From a virus, in IMG/VR virus record IMGVR_UViG_3300032214_000294, positions 1 to 24,707 of that record: DNA of 24,707 bases. One strand, written 5' to 3'. Below the pieces are notes generated by a model that was given only the letters and a program-made list of their open reading frames with translations, was not told where the DNA came from and searched no databases. Shown piece by piece: positions 5,866-13,048 of the stretch. The translations under genes were made by a program, and so were the position numbers. Position 1 is the first letter of the stretch. Each line of letters opens with the position of its first letter.

Positions 5866-6834
5866 ATGGCACACGAACTTACTATCCGCGCAGATGGCTA
5901 CACAGAGATGGCTTTTGTTGGCGGTACACCTTGGCATGGCTTGGGTCAAGAACTTGACCAAAACGCTACCATTGAGCAGTGGCGCAAAGCCGCTGGCATG
6001 GATTGGAGCATCGAATCCACACCAGTTCGTTATGAACCGCATGGTGCAGATGGTGATTTGCTACAAGTAACAGGGCAAAATGTTTTGTTTCGTAGCGACA
6101 ATTTTGCACCTTTATCAATAGTTTCAGACCGCTATCAAATTGTTCAGCCCGCAGAAGTGCTGGAGTTTTTTTGTGATTTGGTTGAGGAATCAGGCTTTCG
6201 TTTACATACTGCCGGCACATTGTTTGGCGGCAAACGCTTATGGGCACTAGCCGAAACTGGTAAATTTGCAGAGGTAAGCGATGGCGATGGTATTGGTGGA
6301 TTTTTGCTACTGTCCACCTCGGCAGACAAATCCCTAGCCACCACAGCCCGTTTTACCAGTGTCCGTGTGGTTTGTAATAACACTCTGTCACTATCAGTTC
6401 AAAACAATGCGCACAGCGTATCGTTTACACATGCACGCAAGTTTGACCACGAACTAATCAAATCCAAATTAGGTGCGGCAGTTGCATCGTTTGATGGTTT
6501 TATGGAAATGGCTAAACATCTTGAGCGTCAACGTATTACAACAGAGCAAGCCAATAATTTTATTAAACGCATACTGTTTACGGCAGACCAGTTAAATCAG
6601 CCTGACTTTATCGTAGAAAAAAGCCGCCCATACAACAAAATCCTAGACCTATTTAAAGGCGAGGCCAAAGGTAGCGAGTTGGTCGGTGATAGCAAATGGG
6701 CACTGCTTAACTCAGTAACCGAGTATTTTGACCATCATCATCCATCACGCACAAACGATGCTCGTTTAAACAACACATGGTTTGGCAATGGCGATATGGT
6801 TAAAAACAGAGCAGTCGCTGTTTTAACCTCTTGA
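5866..6834 (+). CDS. DUF932 / phage-plasmid-like protein (TIGR03299 type)
   Basis: The start MAHELTIRADGYTEMAFVGG, then TPWHGLGQELDQNATIEQW and KAAGMDWSIESTPVRYEP, are the signature of the DUF932 family, called phage/plasmid-like protein TIGR03299. The body (FRSDNFAPLSIVSDRYQIVQ, then VRVVCNNTLSLSV) also matches. Members occur in phages and plasmids near recombination genes; the molecular function is not established. Its 322 residues are close to full length. AAAGGAAAT provides the ribosome-binding site. The stop codon TGA (6832-6834) lies inside the -35 box of the next promoter. Confidence 0.92.
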   Translation: MAHELTIRADGYTEMAFVGGTPWHGLGQELDQNATIEQWRKAAGMDWSIESTPVRYEPHGADGDLLQVTGQNVLFRSDNFAPLSIVSDRYQIVQPAEVLEFFCDLVEESGFRLHTAGTLFGGKRLWALAETGKFAEVSDGDGIGGFLLLSTSADKSLATTARFTSVRVVCNNTLSLSVQNNAHSVSFTHARKFDHELIKSKLGAAVASFDGFMEMAKHLERQRITTEQANNFIKRILFTADQLNQPDFIVEKSRPYNKILDLFKGEAKGSELVGDSKWALLNSVTEYFDHHHPSRTNDARLNNTWFGNGDMVKNRAVAVLTS

Positions 6835-6858
6835 CAGATATTACAAGCCTGATATCAT
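6831..6858 (+). promoter_or_regulatory. Promoter overlapping the DUF932 stop codon
   Basis: TTGACA (6831-6836, perfect consensus) and TATCAT (6853-6858, five of six) are spaced by 16 bases. The predicted start is near 6864-6866, inside the left arm of the hairpin at 6861-6881. It would transcribe the accessory and modification genes from 6889 onwards. Confidence 0.65.
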
Positions 6859-6860
6859 AG

Positions 6861-6888
6861 CCCTCATCTAATACATGAGGGTTTTTTT
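6861..6888 (+). terminator. Intrinsic terminator whose right arm contains the next gene's Shine-Dalgarno
   Basis: CCCTCAT (6861-6867) pairs perfectly with ATGAGGG (6875-6881) around a seven-base loop, followed by seven T (6882-6888) and immediately by the ATG of the next gene. It would terminate transcripts from the DUF932 gene. The GAGGG of the right arm is the only Shine-Dalgarno-like sequence for the 6889 start codon, so folding would also hide the ribosome site. Confidence 0.8.
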
Positions 6889-7143
6889 ATGTCCAACGCC
6901 GCTACAAAAGTGCGCGATGTTTTTGAGTTAACCAAACGACCAATGACATTGACTGATATACGCACAGCACGACCCGACCTAAAGTCTAGCCAAATCAGTA
7001 TGGCTTTGTGCTACTTTATTAGGCAACGATATATGACCCGTGAGCAAATACCTAACGAACAAAGCGTGGGTCGTAAAAAGGTTTGGCTTTACACTTTTTA
7101 TCAAACAAAATTACCATCGTATGAATACAACCAAAGCATGTAA
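6889..7143 (+). CDS. Small winged-helix-like DNA-binding protein
   Basis: The 84-residue protein has the layout of a winged helix-turn-helix: VRDVFELTKRPMTLTDI (first helices), RPDLKSSQISMALCYFIRQ (turn and recognition helix) and RYMTREQIP...GRKKVWLYTF (wing). This pattern is common in small phage transcription or replication accessory proteins, but I cannot name the family. The start codon directly follows the terminator T-run, and its Shine-Dalgarno lies in the hairpin arm. It is the first gene of the third rightward operon; its 3' end overlaps the next gene by 23 bases. A regulatory role is inferred. Confidence 0.7.
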   Translation: MSNAATKVRDVFELTKRPMTLTDIRTARPDLKSSQISMALCYFIRQRYMTREQIPNEQSVGRKKVWLYTFYQTKLPSYEYNQSM

Positions 7144-7363
7144 GGATTGCGCCTACGCTGAAAAAAAACAATTCTATGGTGGCTATTCATTTAAATGTTT
7201 TAATTGCCGTGAACGCCTATTACAAAGCGAGCCGTGTAAACTAATGCGCGAAATGCTGGTAAAAACACTGCGCAAATGGGGCGAAACCCCTGAGTGGAAG
7301 GTCGAGCCACATTGCGGTTGCGTCAAATCTTGCAAGCGTAGACAATATCAAAAACAGGGGTAA
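7121..7363 (+). CDS. Cysteine-rich small protein, probable zinc binder
   Basis: This 80-residue protein has CKDCAYAEKKQFYGGYSFKC followed by FNC, then C42-type and C-terminal CGCVKSC groups, with eight cysteines in all. The CxxC...CxxC arrangement of the first 30 residues suggests one zinc ribbon or knuckle, and the HCGCVKSCKRR tail a second cysteine cluster. It resembles small Cys-rich phage proteins of unknown role. I start it at the ATG at 7121 (MNTTKACKDC); the upstream in-frame start at 7040 would add residues from inside the neighbouring gene. No Shine-Dalgarno is visible, so coupling to the 6889 gene is likely. Confidence 0.65.
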   Translation: MNTTKACKDCAYAEKKQFYGGYSFKCFNCRERLLQSEPCKLMREMLVKTLRKWGETPEWKVEPHCGCVKSCKRRQYQKQG

Positions 7364-7366
7364 TGT

Positions 7367-7858
7367 ATGCCAATTAGTAAAAAAGCAGACGGATGGTACT
7401 GGGGAAGTAAAGGACCATTTGCCAGTAAACAAAAGGCAATTCAAGTTGGGCAAGCCGCCCACGCATCAGGCTTTAAAAAGGAATCACTTATGGACAATCA
7501 ACTTATTGGCACATTTGTTAGCACGCTGTTGCATTCAGCAACTCTTACGCACCTAATGCACTTTAAATCAACATCATACTCTCAGCACGTTGCCCTTGCC
7601 GCGTACTATGACACCATTCCTGAACTGGTTGACGGACTTGTGGAATCCATCCAAGGTGCGTATGAAACCATTATTGAGCCATATCCATCCATGTTTCGCA
7701 CAGGCGATGCAGAGCCGTTGGCATATTTAATAAGCCTACGCAATTACGTGCGCGATTATCGCGTTGAAATGCCACAGGATAGCGAGATTCAAAACGAAAT
7801 TGACAACATATCTAACTTGCTTAATCAGACTGTTTACAAGTTGAAATTTTTAAAATAA
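7367..7858 (+). CDS. DUF5856-like protein with an N-terminal phage WGSKGPF segment
   Basis: Residues 1-40 (KKADGWYWGSKGPFASKQKA...AAHASGFKK) resemble a short phage segment often found at the start of structural or accessory proteins. Residues 42-163, from MDNQLIGTFVSTLLHSATLT through SYSQHVALAAYYDTIPELVD, resemble DUF5856, a four-helix, ferritin-like phage family of unknown function (His and Asp/Glu residues at helix positions). An internal ATG at 7490 with AAGGA eight bases upstream could start the second domain separately. The ATG at 7367 has GGGG upstream. The gene stands just before the ParB gene. Confidence 0.7.
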   Translation: MPISKKADGWYWGSKGPFASKQKAIQVGQAAHASGFKKESLMDNQLIGTFVSTLLHSATLTHLMHFKSTSYSQHVALAAYYDTIPELVDGLVESIQGAYETIIEPYPSMFRTGDAEPLAYLISLRNYVRDYRVEMPQDSEIQNEIDNISNLLNQTVYKLKFLK

Positions 7859-7873
7859 ACCAAAGGACAAGAC

Positions 7874-8494
7874 ATGATAAAACTGGCGATTAAATATAAA
7901 AAAACCGCTGATTTAGTGCCGTATGCCAACAATTCCCGCCTGCATGACGAGACGCAACTAGGCCAATTGGTCGCAAGCATTAACGAATTCGGCTTTACCA
8001 ATCCCGTGTTACTGGATGGTGCAAATGGCATTATTGCGGGTCATGGTCGCGTTATGGCGGCTAATGTGCTTGGCTTAGAGACTGTGCCGACAATAGAACT
8101 GCAACACCTTACAGATGAGCAAAAAGCCGCTTACGTCATTGCTGATAACAAACTGGCACAAAACGCTAAGTGGGATGACGAAATTTTGCGCCTAGAGTTG
8201 CAATCGTTAAGCGATGCTGATTACGATTTGAGCATATTAGGCTTTGATGAAGCCAGTTTGTCACGTCTACTTGATGTTGCAGAAACTGCCGATGCTTTTG
8301 AGGAATATAACCAAGCCATCGAATACGAAAATAAAAATGCTGGTCCTTACAAATCATTAATTGTGCATTTTGAGAATGAACAAGATGTTGATAACTTTAA
8401 GTATTTAATTAAACAGAATTTTTCAAACAGCGCAAAGTACATATATCACCCGCTTCAGGTCAGAAAAGAAACCGAATCTAAGCGATATGTCTAA
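7874..8494 (+). CDS. ParB/sulfiredoxin-fold nuclease-domain protein
   Basis: Residues 1-110 form a ParB N-terminal domain: TADLVPYANNSRLHDETQLG, ASINEFGFTNPVLLDG, the box II motif GIIAGHGRVMAANVLG (residues 52-67) and VIADNKLAQNAKWDDEIL. In full-length ParB this fold binds CTP and drives clamping; in phages it is often fused or linked to DNA-modification enzymes and terminases. Here the C-terminal ~70 residues (PYKSLIVHFENEQDVDNFKY...) form a separate small domain with no methylase motif. AAGGAC precedes the ATG. It overlaps the glycosyltransferase gene by eight bases. I infer a role in directing modification, or in DNA recognition near packaging. Confidence 0.85.
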   Translation: MIKLAIKYKKTADLVPYANNSRLHDETQLGQLVASINEFGFTNPVLLDGANGIIAGHGRVMAANVLGLETVPTIELQHLTDEQKAAYVIADNKLAQNAKWDDEILRLELQSLSDADYDLSILGFDEASLSRLLDVAETADAFEEYNQAIEYENKNAGPYKSLIVHFENEQDVDNFKYLIKQNFSNSAKYIYHPLQVRKETESKRYV

Positions 8495-9377
8495 GCAACA
8501 ATTTCCAATTTACATTCCATCAAAAGGTCGTCATGAATCATGTATGACAATGAAAGCCTTGGATTTGATGGGCATGGATTATTACGTTATTGTCGAAGAC
8601 CAACAATACAATGATTACGCCTCTGTAATTGATAAGCGCAAATTGCTTGTGCTTGATATGGATTACAAACGTACATACGAAACGTGCGACCACCTTGGAG
8701 ATGAGAAAAGCAAAGGCGCAGGACCTGCACGCAATTTTGCATGGGACCACGCAATAAGCCTTAATTCAGGTTGGCACTGGGTAATGGATGACAACATACG
8801 CAGTTTTCGTATATTTAATAAAAACGAAAAGGTAAAGTGCGAAACGCCTGACTACTGGCGTGCAATGGAGGACTTTACATTACGATTCAGTAATGTTGGT
8901 ATGTCAGGACCAAACTACACTTTTTTTGCACCATCTAGGCAGAAAAAGCATCCTATGATAGTCAATACGCGCATTTATTCGTGCAACTTTATACGCAACG
9001 ATTTAAAGTTTCGTTGGCGTGGTCGGTATAACGAAGACACAATTTTGTCCTTGGATGTGCTGAAAGATAACTGGTGCACGATATTGTTTAACCAATTTCT
9101 ACAAGAAAAAATGGTCACGCAAGCCCTTAAAGGCGGTAACACTGCCGAGTTTTACGCTAAAGAGGGAACGGCTAATAAATCCAAAATGATTGTGCAAGTG
9201 CACCCTGATGTGGCACGTTTAGCCTATCGCTATGGTAGGGCGCATCACCATGTTGATTACAACGTGTTTAAGAAAAACGCATTTAAGGTGCGTACTGACA
9301 TTAATTCTGTTAAAAAGCCCGTTTACAAATTTAATCTAATAGAAAAACACCATGACACTGATGCATCAGATTTATAA
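8487..9377 (+). CDS. TET-associated glycosyltransferase (TAGT) family protein
   Basis: This 296-residue protein matches the TAGT family by its ordered motifs: FPIYIPSKGR (6-15), GAGPARNFAWDHAI (77-90), WVMDDNIRSF (98-107), GRYNEDTILSLDVLKDNWCT (179-198) and the late HPDVARLAYRYGRAHHHVDY (about 241-260). The DDN plays the part of the GT-A metal-binding DxD, and the NED is a candidate acceptor-side base. TAGTs were predicted as companions of phage TET/JBP dioxygenases that glycosylate hydroxymethylated bases in DNA. No dioxygenase or methyltransferase lies in this window, so the acceptor is uncertain. It overlaps the ParB gene by eight bases and the radical SAM gene by 26. Confidence 0.85.
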   Translation: MSKQQFPIYIPSKGRHESCMTMKALDLMGMDYYVIVEDQQYNDYASVIDKRKLLVLDMDYKRTYETCDHLGDEKSKGAGPARNFAWDHAISLNSGWHWVMDDNIRSFRIFNKNEKVKCETPDYWRAMEDFTLRFSNVGMSGPNYTFFAPSRQKKHPMIVNTRIYSCNFIRNDLKFRWRGRYNEDTILSLDVLKDNWCTILFNQFLQEKMVTQALKGGNTAEFYAKEGTANKSKMIVQVHPDVARLAYRYGRAHHHVDYNVFKKNAFKVRTDINSVKKPVYKFNLIEKHHDTDASDL

Positions 9378-10308
9378 CCAACATTTATTATCTGCATGCC
9401 CACCGGATGTCGATTTAACAGAATGGACAGAATTTAGAACTATGATGGCGCAAGCCTCTAATCTAGAGGAACTTGACCATCCATTACAGATAGACGTTGA
9501 GTTAAATGCGGGCTGTAATATGGCTTGCCCGTTTTGCATACATGGCTACGAAAAGATTGCAAATAACAAACTGGATAGAAAAAAGTTTGAAAAGGTGCTG
9601 AAGGAGGCTGTAAGCATTGGCGTAAAAGCGGTTAAGTTTAATTACATTAACGAGCCGATGTTACGCAAAGACCTTGAGGAAATTATCCGATGGACACGCG
9701 ACCAAGGCATCATTAATATTTACATGGTGACTAACGGCACATTGCTTACGCCTAAAAGACGTGAATCGCTGATGCAGTCAGGTTTAACCAAGTTATTTGT
9801 ATCCCTTGACGCTGTAACGGCAGAAACGTACAACAAACAGCGGTTATCGGGACAATTTAATAAGGTGGTTGCTAACGTACTGGCGTTTATTAAGGAACGC
9901 AACGAATTAGGTCAACAGTTCCCGCTTGTGCGCGTAAGTTTTCTTAAAAATAAAATTAACATACATGAGGAAGCAGAATTTACCGAGTTTTGGACAGGTA
10001 AGGCAGATTTGATAGCGTTTCAGAAAATGAACGAAGTGCCTGACAAAGATACTGGCCTAACCATCGCAGATGTTGATATGCCTACAAAGGGATGTGATTT
10101 TCCGTTTAAACAATTGGTTATTGACGATGATGGCGAGATACTGCCTTGCTGTAAGTTGGCGGGTAAAAAACTAGCATTAGGGCATATAGATACTATGACA
10201 TTGGCACAGGCATGGAAATCACCTAAGATGCAACACTTACGCCTAATACATAGTAGCGATGATTGGCAGAAGCACACGATATGTCGCAACTGTATGCTTA
10301 ATGACTAA
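9352..10308 (+). CDS. Radical SAM protein with SPASM-like C-terminal cysteines
   Basis: The 4Fe-4S motif C55xxxC59xxC62 (GCNMACPFCIHGYEK) defines a radical SAM enzyme. YMVTNGTLLTP, FVSLDAVTAETYNKQR and VRVSFLKNKIN match the barrel strands. The C-terminal part holds C248, C266, C267, C311 and C314 in a SPASM/twitch-like layout (GCDFPFKQLVIDDDGEILPC, then ICRNC), normally holding auxiliary Fe-S clusters. Such enzymes modify peptides, nucleosides or sugars by radical chemistry. The 26-base overlap with the TAGT gene suggests joint action on the same product, perhaps a modified base or its sugar. The substrate is unknown; a peptide substrate cannot be excluded. Confidence 0.88.
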   Translation: MTLMHQIYNQHLLSACPPDVDLTEWTEFRTMMAQASNLEELDHPLQIDVELNAGCNMACPFCIHGYEKIANNKLDRKKFEKVLKEAVSIGVKAVKFNYINEPMLRKDLEEIIRWTRDQGIINIYMVTNGTLLTPKRRESLMQSGLTKLFVSLDAVTAETYNKQRLSGQFNKVVANVLAFIKERNELGQQFPLVRVSFLKNKINIHEEAEFTEFWTGKADLIAFQKMNEVPDKDTGLTIADVDMPTKGCDFPFKQLVIDDDGEILPCCKLAGKKLALGHIDTMTLAQAWKSPKMQHLRLIHSSDDWQKHTICRNCMLND

Positions 10309-10778
10309 TGCCTACCATACCCACGTATGCCCTATGTGGGGAATTAGGGTGCAAGAATCCTCGCAGTAAATTTACCTCATCGTGCATACAACATGGAGGT
10401 AGGGATGAACAGGTATACAACCCTAAGTACAACGCTAACAGGGCTAAATACAATAAAAAGTACAACACTAAACAATGGGAAGCCCTAAGGCAAAGGCAAC
10501 TTAGTAAGTACCCATTGTGCGCGGGCTGTCAGGCAGAAGGTCGCATAGTCCCTGCTAATGTAGTTGACCACCTATTCCCGTGGACACACATAAGTGAGCA
10601 AGCGTTTTACATTAACCGTTTTCAGAGCCTATGCGCTACGCACCACGCTACCAAGACCCAATTAGAACGACACGGCATATACAGAGCATTTGGTATGCCC
10701 GACAAGGACTATGCTCGTTCAGACTACGCAAGGGTCATGGGCGTGGTTGACCCGTCAGATGCAGAGGCAGAAGTTTGA
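10308..10778 (+). CDS. HNH endonuclease of the packaging module
   Basis: The core, QWEALRQRQLSKYPLCAGCQ followed by VVDHLFPWTHI and FQSLCATHHATKTQLE, is a beta-beta-alpha-metal HNH nuclease. The VDH supplies the first histidine, CxxC and CxxHH hold structural zinc, and the final HH completes the site. An extra N-terminal block with three cysteines (YALCGELGCKNPRS...SCIQHGG) may bind another zinc. In cos-type phages such a nuclease, encoded next to the terminase genes, aids terminase cleavage. The ATG overlaps the rSAM stop as TAATG, linking the modification cassette to the packaging genes. Length is 156 residues. Confidence 0.92.
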   Translation: MPTIPTYALCGELGCKNPRSKFTSSCIQHGGRDEQVYNPKYNANRAKYNKKYNTKQWEALRQRQLSKYPLCAGCQAEGRIVPANVVDHLFPWTHISEQAFYINRFQSLCATHHATKTQLERHGIYRAFGMPDKDYARSDYARVMGVVDPSDAEAEV

Positions 10779-10877
10779 AACTTAAAAATACCGACCCACA
10801 GGACAGCAAGAACGGTCATGTAATCGTTCACAATGTAATTTGACCATTGGGGGGTGATGTATTATCATCCGAACACC

Positions 10878-11348
10878 ATGAACAAAAAACCACCAGAACT
10901 TCACATCGTTGACGGAACTACACCACGCAAGGGATTTCCCACCGCGTTGCCCGACAACATTAAAAAACGAATCCCTCGCGCCGAGTGGGTGGACAATCCT
11001 GCGGCTTGGGATAAAAATAAATTCATCGAGGAAACCGCTGAGTTTTTGTATAGCGTTTACGGCATTGGCAACGACCAAGACAAACACACGCTTTCAATGC
11101 TTGCCGACCACATCGAGACTTATGTGCAATGCACAGCCGCGATAAAAAAAGGCGGGGTAATTACCAAGTTCAATAACGGGCAGACTGTAGGACCAAACCC
11201 TTACCTATCTGTGCGCAATAAAACCATGACACTCATAATTCAAATTATGAATGAACTAGGGTTAACCCCACGCAGTAGGTTATCTGCCGGCAAAGCCGAG
11301 GAGGATAGCCCTGTTGCACAATTCCTGCGAGGACCATTTGCACAATGA
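10878..11348 (+). CDS. terS: Terminase small subunit, P27 family
   Basis: The N-terminal KKPPELHIVDGTTPRKG and the C-terminal GPNPYLSVRNKTMTLIIQIM, then NELGLTPRSRLSA, are characteristic of P27-family (Terminase_4) small terminase subunits, which recognise the packaging site and recruit the large subunit. The helical middle (KHTLSMLADHIETYVQCTAA) is the oligomerisation region. I start it at 10878, where family similarity begins; an upstream ATG at 10857 adds eight residues but has its G-run only two bases away, and neither start has a well-spaced Shine-Dalgarno. It overlaps terL as ATGA. Confidence 0.88.
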   Translation: MNKKPPELHIVDGTTPRKGFPTALPDNIKKRIPRAEWVDNPAAWDKNKFIEETAEFLYSVYGIGNDQDKHTLSMLADHIETYVQCTAAIKKGGVITKFNNGQTVGPNPYLSVRNKTMTLIIQIMNELGLTPRSRLSAGKAEEDSPVAQFLRGPFAQ

Positions 11349-13018
11349 ATTGGCAAGACGGTGTAGCGTATGCACACGCAGTAGCAAAAGGCGAAATCAA
11401 CGTCTGTAACGATGTTCGTTTAGCGTGTCAGCGATTTATAAATCAACTGGAAAACAAAGAATGGGAATGGGTGTTTGACCACCGAGTACCCGACCACGTT
11501 CTTAAATTTGCGGGGACACTACAACACACCAAGGGACCACAAGCGGGCGAGGCAGTACTATTAGAGCCGTTTCAAATTTTACTTATTTGCGCAACCTACG
11601 GGTTTAGGTCAAAAAAGGATTTAAACAAACGAATGGTCACGGATGTGATTTTGTTTATTCCACGCAAGGCGGGTAAATCGACTTTGACTGCGGTGCTGTG
11701 TTTATACGAATTATTGTGCGGTGAAAGTGGACCTGAGGTTTACACACTGGCAACAAACAGAGAACAAGCCACGATTGTGTTTGATGCTTCCAAAGGTTTT
11801 GTAGAAAATATGCCCCGCGACCTAGCAACCTTGTTTAACCCGAGTAAATACAACATCAGTAAAAAAGGCGATACGCAGTCAATTTTTAAAGCGTTAAGCC
11901 GCGATACAAAAAAGTCTGGTGACGGTAAAAATCCATCGTGCGTGGTCGTTGATGAATCCGCGCAGATAACAGACAGAAACAGCATTGAAGTATTACACTC
12001 AGGTATGGTCGCTAGGCAAAATCCACTAAGGGTTTATATTACAACCGCCTCGTTCACAAAGGACACCAAGTTTTACGAGGACTTATCCATGTACCAATCG
12101 ATGCTACGTGGCGAGGCAACTGATAATCCTAGATGGTTTGGTTTATTGTACGGGCTAGACCTTGGCGATGATTGGCGCGACCCAGTTAATTGGGCGAAAG
12201 CAAATCCAATGCACGGGATTTCTGTTTATGAGGATGCCATTGCACAACGAGCAGAAGAAGCCAAACATAAACCTGCCGCGCTAAACGAGTTTTTGTGTAA
12301 AACACTAAACGTCTGGGTTTCTGCTAATGCCGCATGGGTTGACCGCGCACATTGGGATGACCCTGCATGCACAAATGTCGCAAACCTTGGTCGTGTGCCT
12401 GAAGCGGTATTTATAGGATTTGACTTGGCGGCAACGCGAGATTTAAACGCAGTTTGTACATTAAAGCGATACGGAGAATTGGATTACGAGGCAGAGTGGC
12501 AGTTTTTCTTGCCCGAGGATAGCCTAGCGTTTATACCTAAACATTACCTAGATATTTTTCAAGTAGCGATTGCAAGCGGGATATTAAAATTAACCGAAGG
12601 CAACGTAATGGATGACCGCGAAATTAGTGAATACATCATTAATCAGCAGTGCCAAAAGTACAATGTTAAGGAAGTAGGCTATGACGCATACAATGCGGCA
12701 AGTTTAGTTGCTCGTTTGCACGATGCTGGTGTGCCAGTAAAAAAGGTTGGTCAAGGCATGGCAGTTTTAAACAATCCAAGCAAGTACATTGAAAAATTGA
12801 TACTGAACAAGCAAATTAAGCATAACGGCAACCCGTTTGTTGGATGGCAACTTGGTAACTGCGAGTGCTATACGGATGTAAACGGCAACATTAAGGTGCG
12901 CAAAAACGAGGCAGACAAAGCGGCAAAGGTTGATGGAATCATATCCATGATTATTGCGGCACATTGCTCATTGGATAACCCATTTGTGAGTGATAGTTTT
13001 GGTTTTCGGTCGTTTTGA
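11345..13018 (+). CDS. terL: Terminase large subunit (Terminase_1 / HK97-like)
   Basis: This 557-residue packaging motor has an N-terminal ATPase with Walker A PRKAGKST (106-113), Walker B CVVVDES (199-205) and the coupling motif ITTAS (232-236). The C-terminal RNase H-like nuclease carries the first acidic residue in FIGFDLAATRD (D360) and a later one in EVGYDAYNAASL. It cuts concatemers and drives DNA into proheads docked at the portal. Length matches HK97-type large terminases. It overlaps terS by four bases and is followed 30 bases later by the portal gene. Confidence 0.96.
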   Translation: MNWQDGVAYAHAVAKGEINVCNDVRLACQRFINQLENKEWEWVFDHRVPDHVLKFAGTLQHTKGPQAGEAVLLEPFQILLICATYGFRSKKDLNKRMVTDVILFIPRKAGKSTLTAVLCLYELLCGESGPEVYTLATNREQATIVFDASKGFVENMPRDLATLFNPSKYNISKKGDTQSIFKALSRDTKKSGDGKNPSCVVVDESAQITDRNSIEVLHSGMVARQNPLRVYITTASFTKDTKFYEDLSMYQSMLRGEATDNPRWFGLLYGLDLGDDWRDPVNWAKANPMHGISVYEDAIAQRAEEAKHKPAALNEFLCKTLNVWVSANAAWVDRAHWDDPACTNVANLGRVPEAVFIGFDLAATRDLNAVCTLKRYGELDYEAEWQFFLPEDSLAFIPKHYLDIFQVAIASGILKLTEGNVMDDREISEYIINQQCQKYNVKEVGYDAYNAASLVARLHDAGVPVKKVGQGMAVLNNPSKYIEKLILNKQIKHNGNPFVGWQLGNCECYTDVNGNIKVRKNEADKAAKVDGIISMIIAAHCSLDNPFVSDSFGFRSF

Positions 13019-13048
13019 TGTAGTATTGTCAAAACTTGGGAGAAAAGT

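Noticed and set aside
7874-8494. ParB protein as a fused DNA methyltransferase
   Set aside because: The C-terminal part lacks DPPY/NPPY and the SAM-binding FxGxG motifs and is too short for a methylase domain.
10840-10865. TTGACC...TATTAT as a late promoter before terS
   Set aside because: The spacing is only 14 bases and the -10 lies inside the alternative terS start region; too weak to call.
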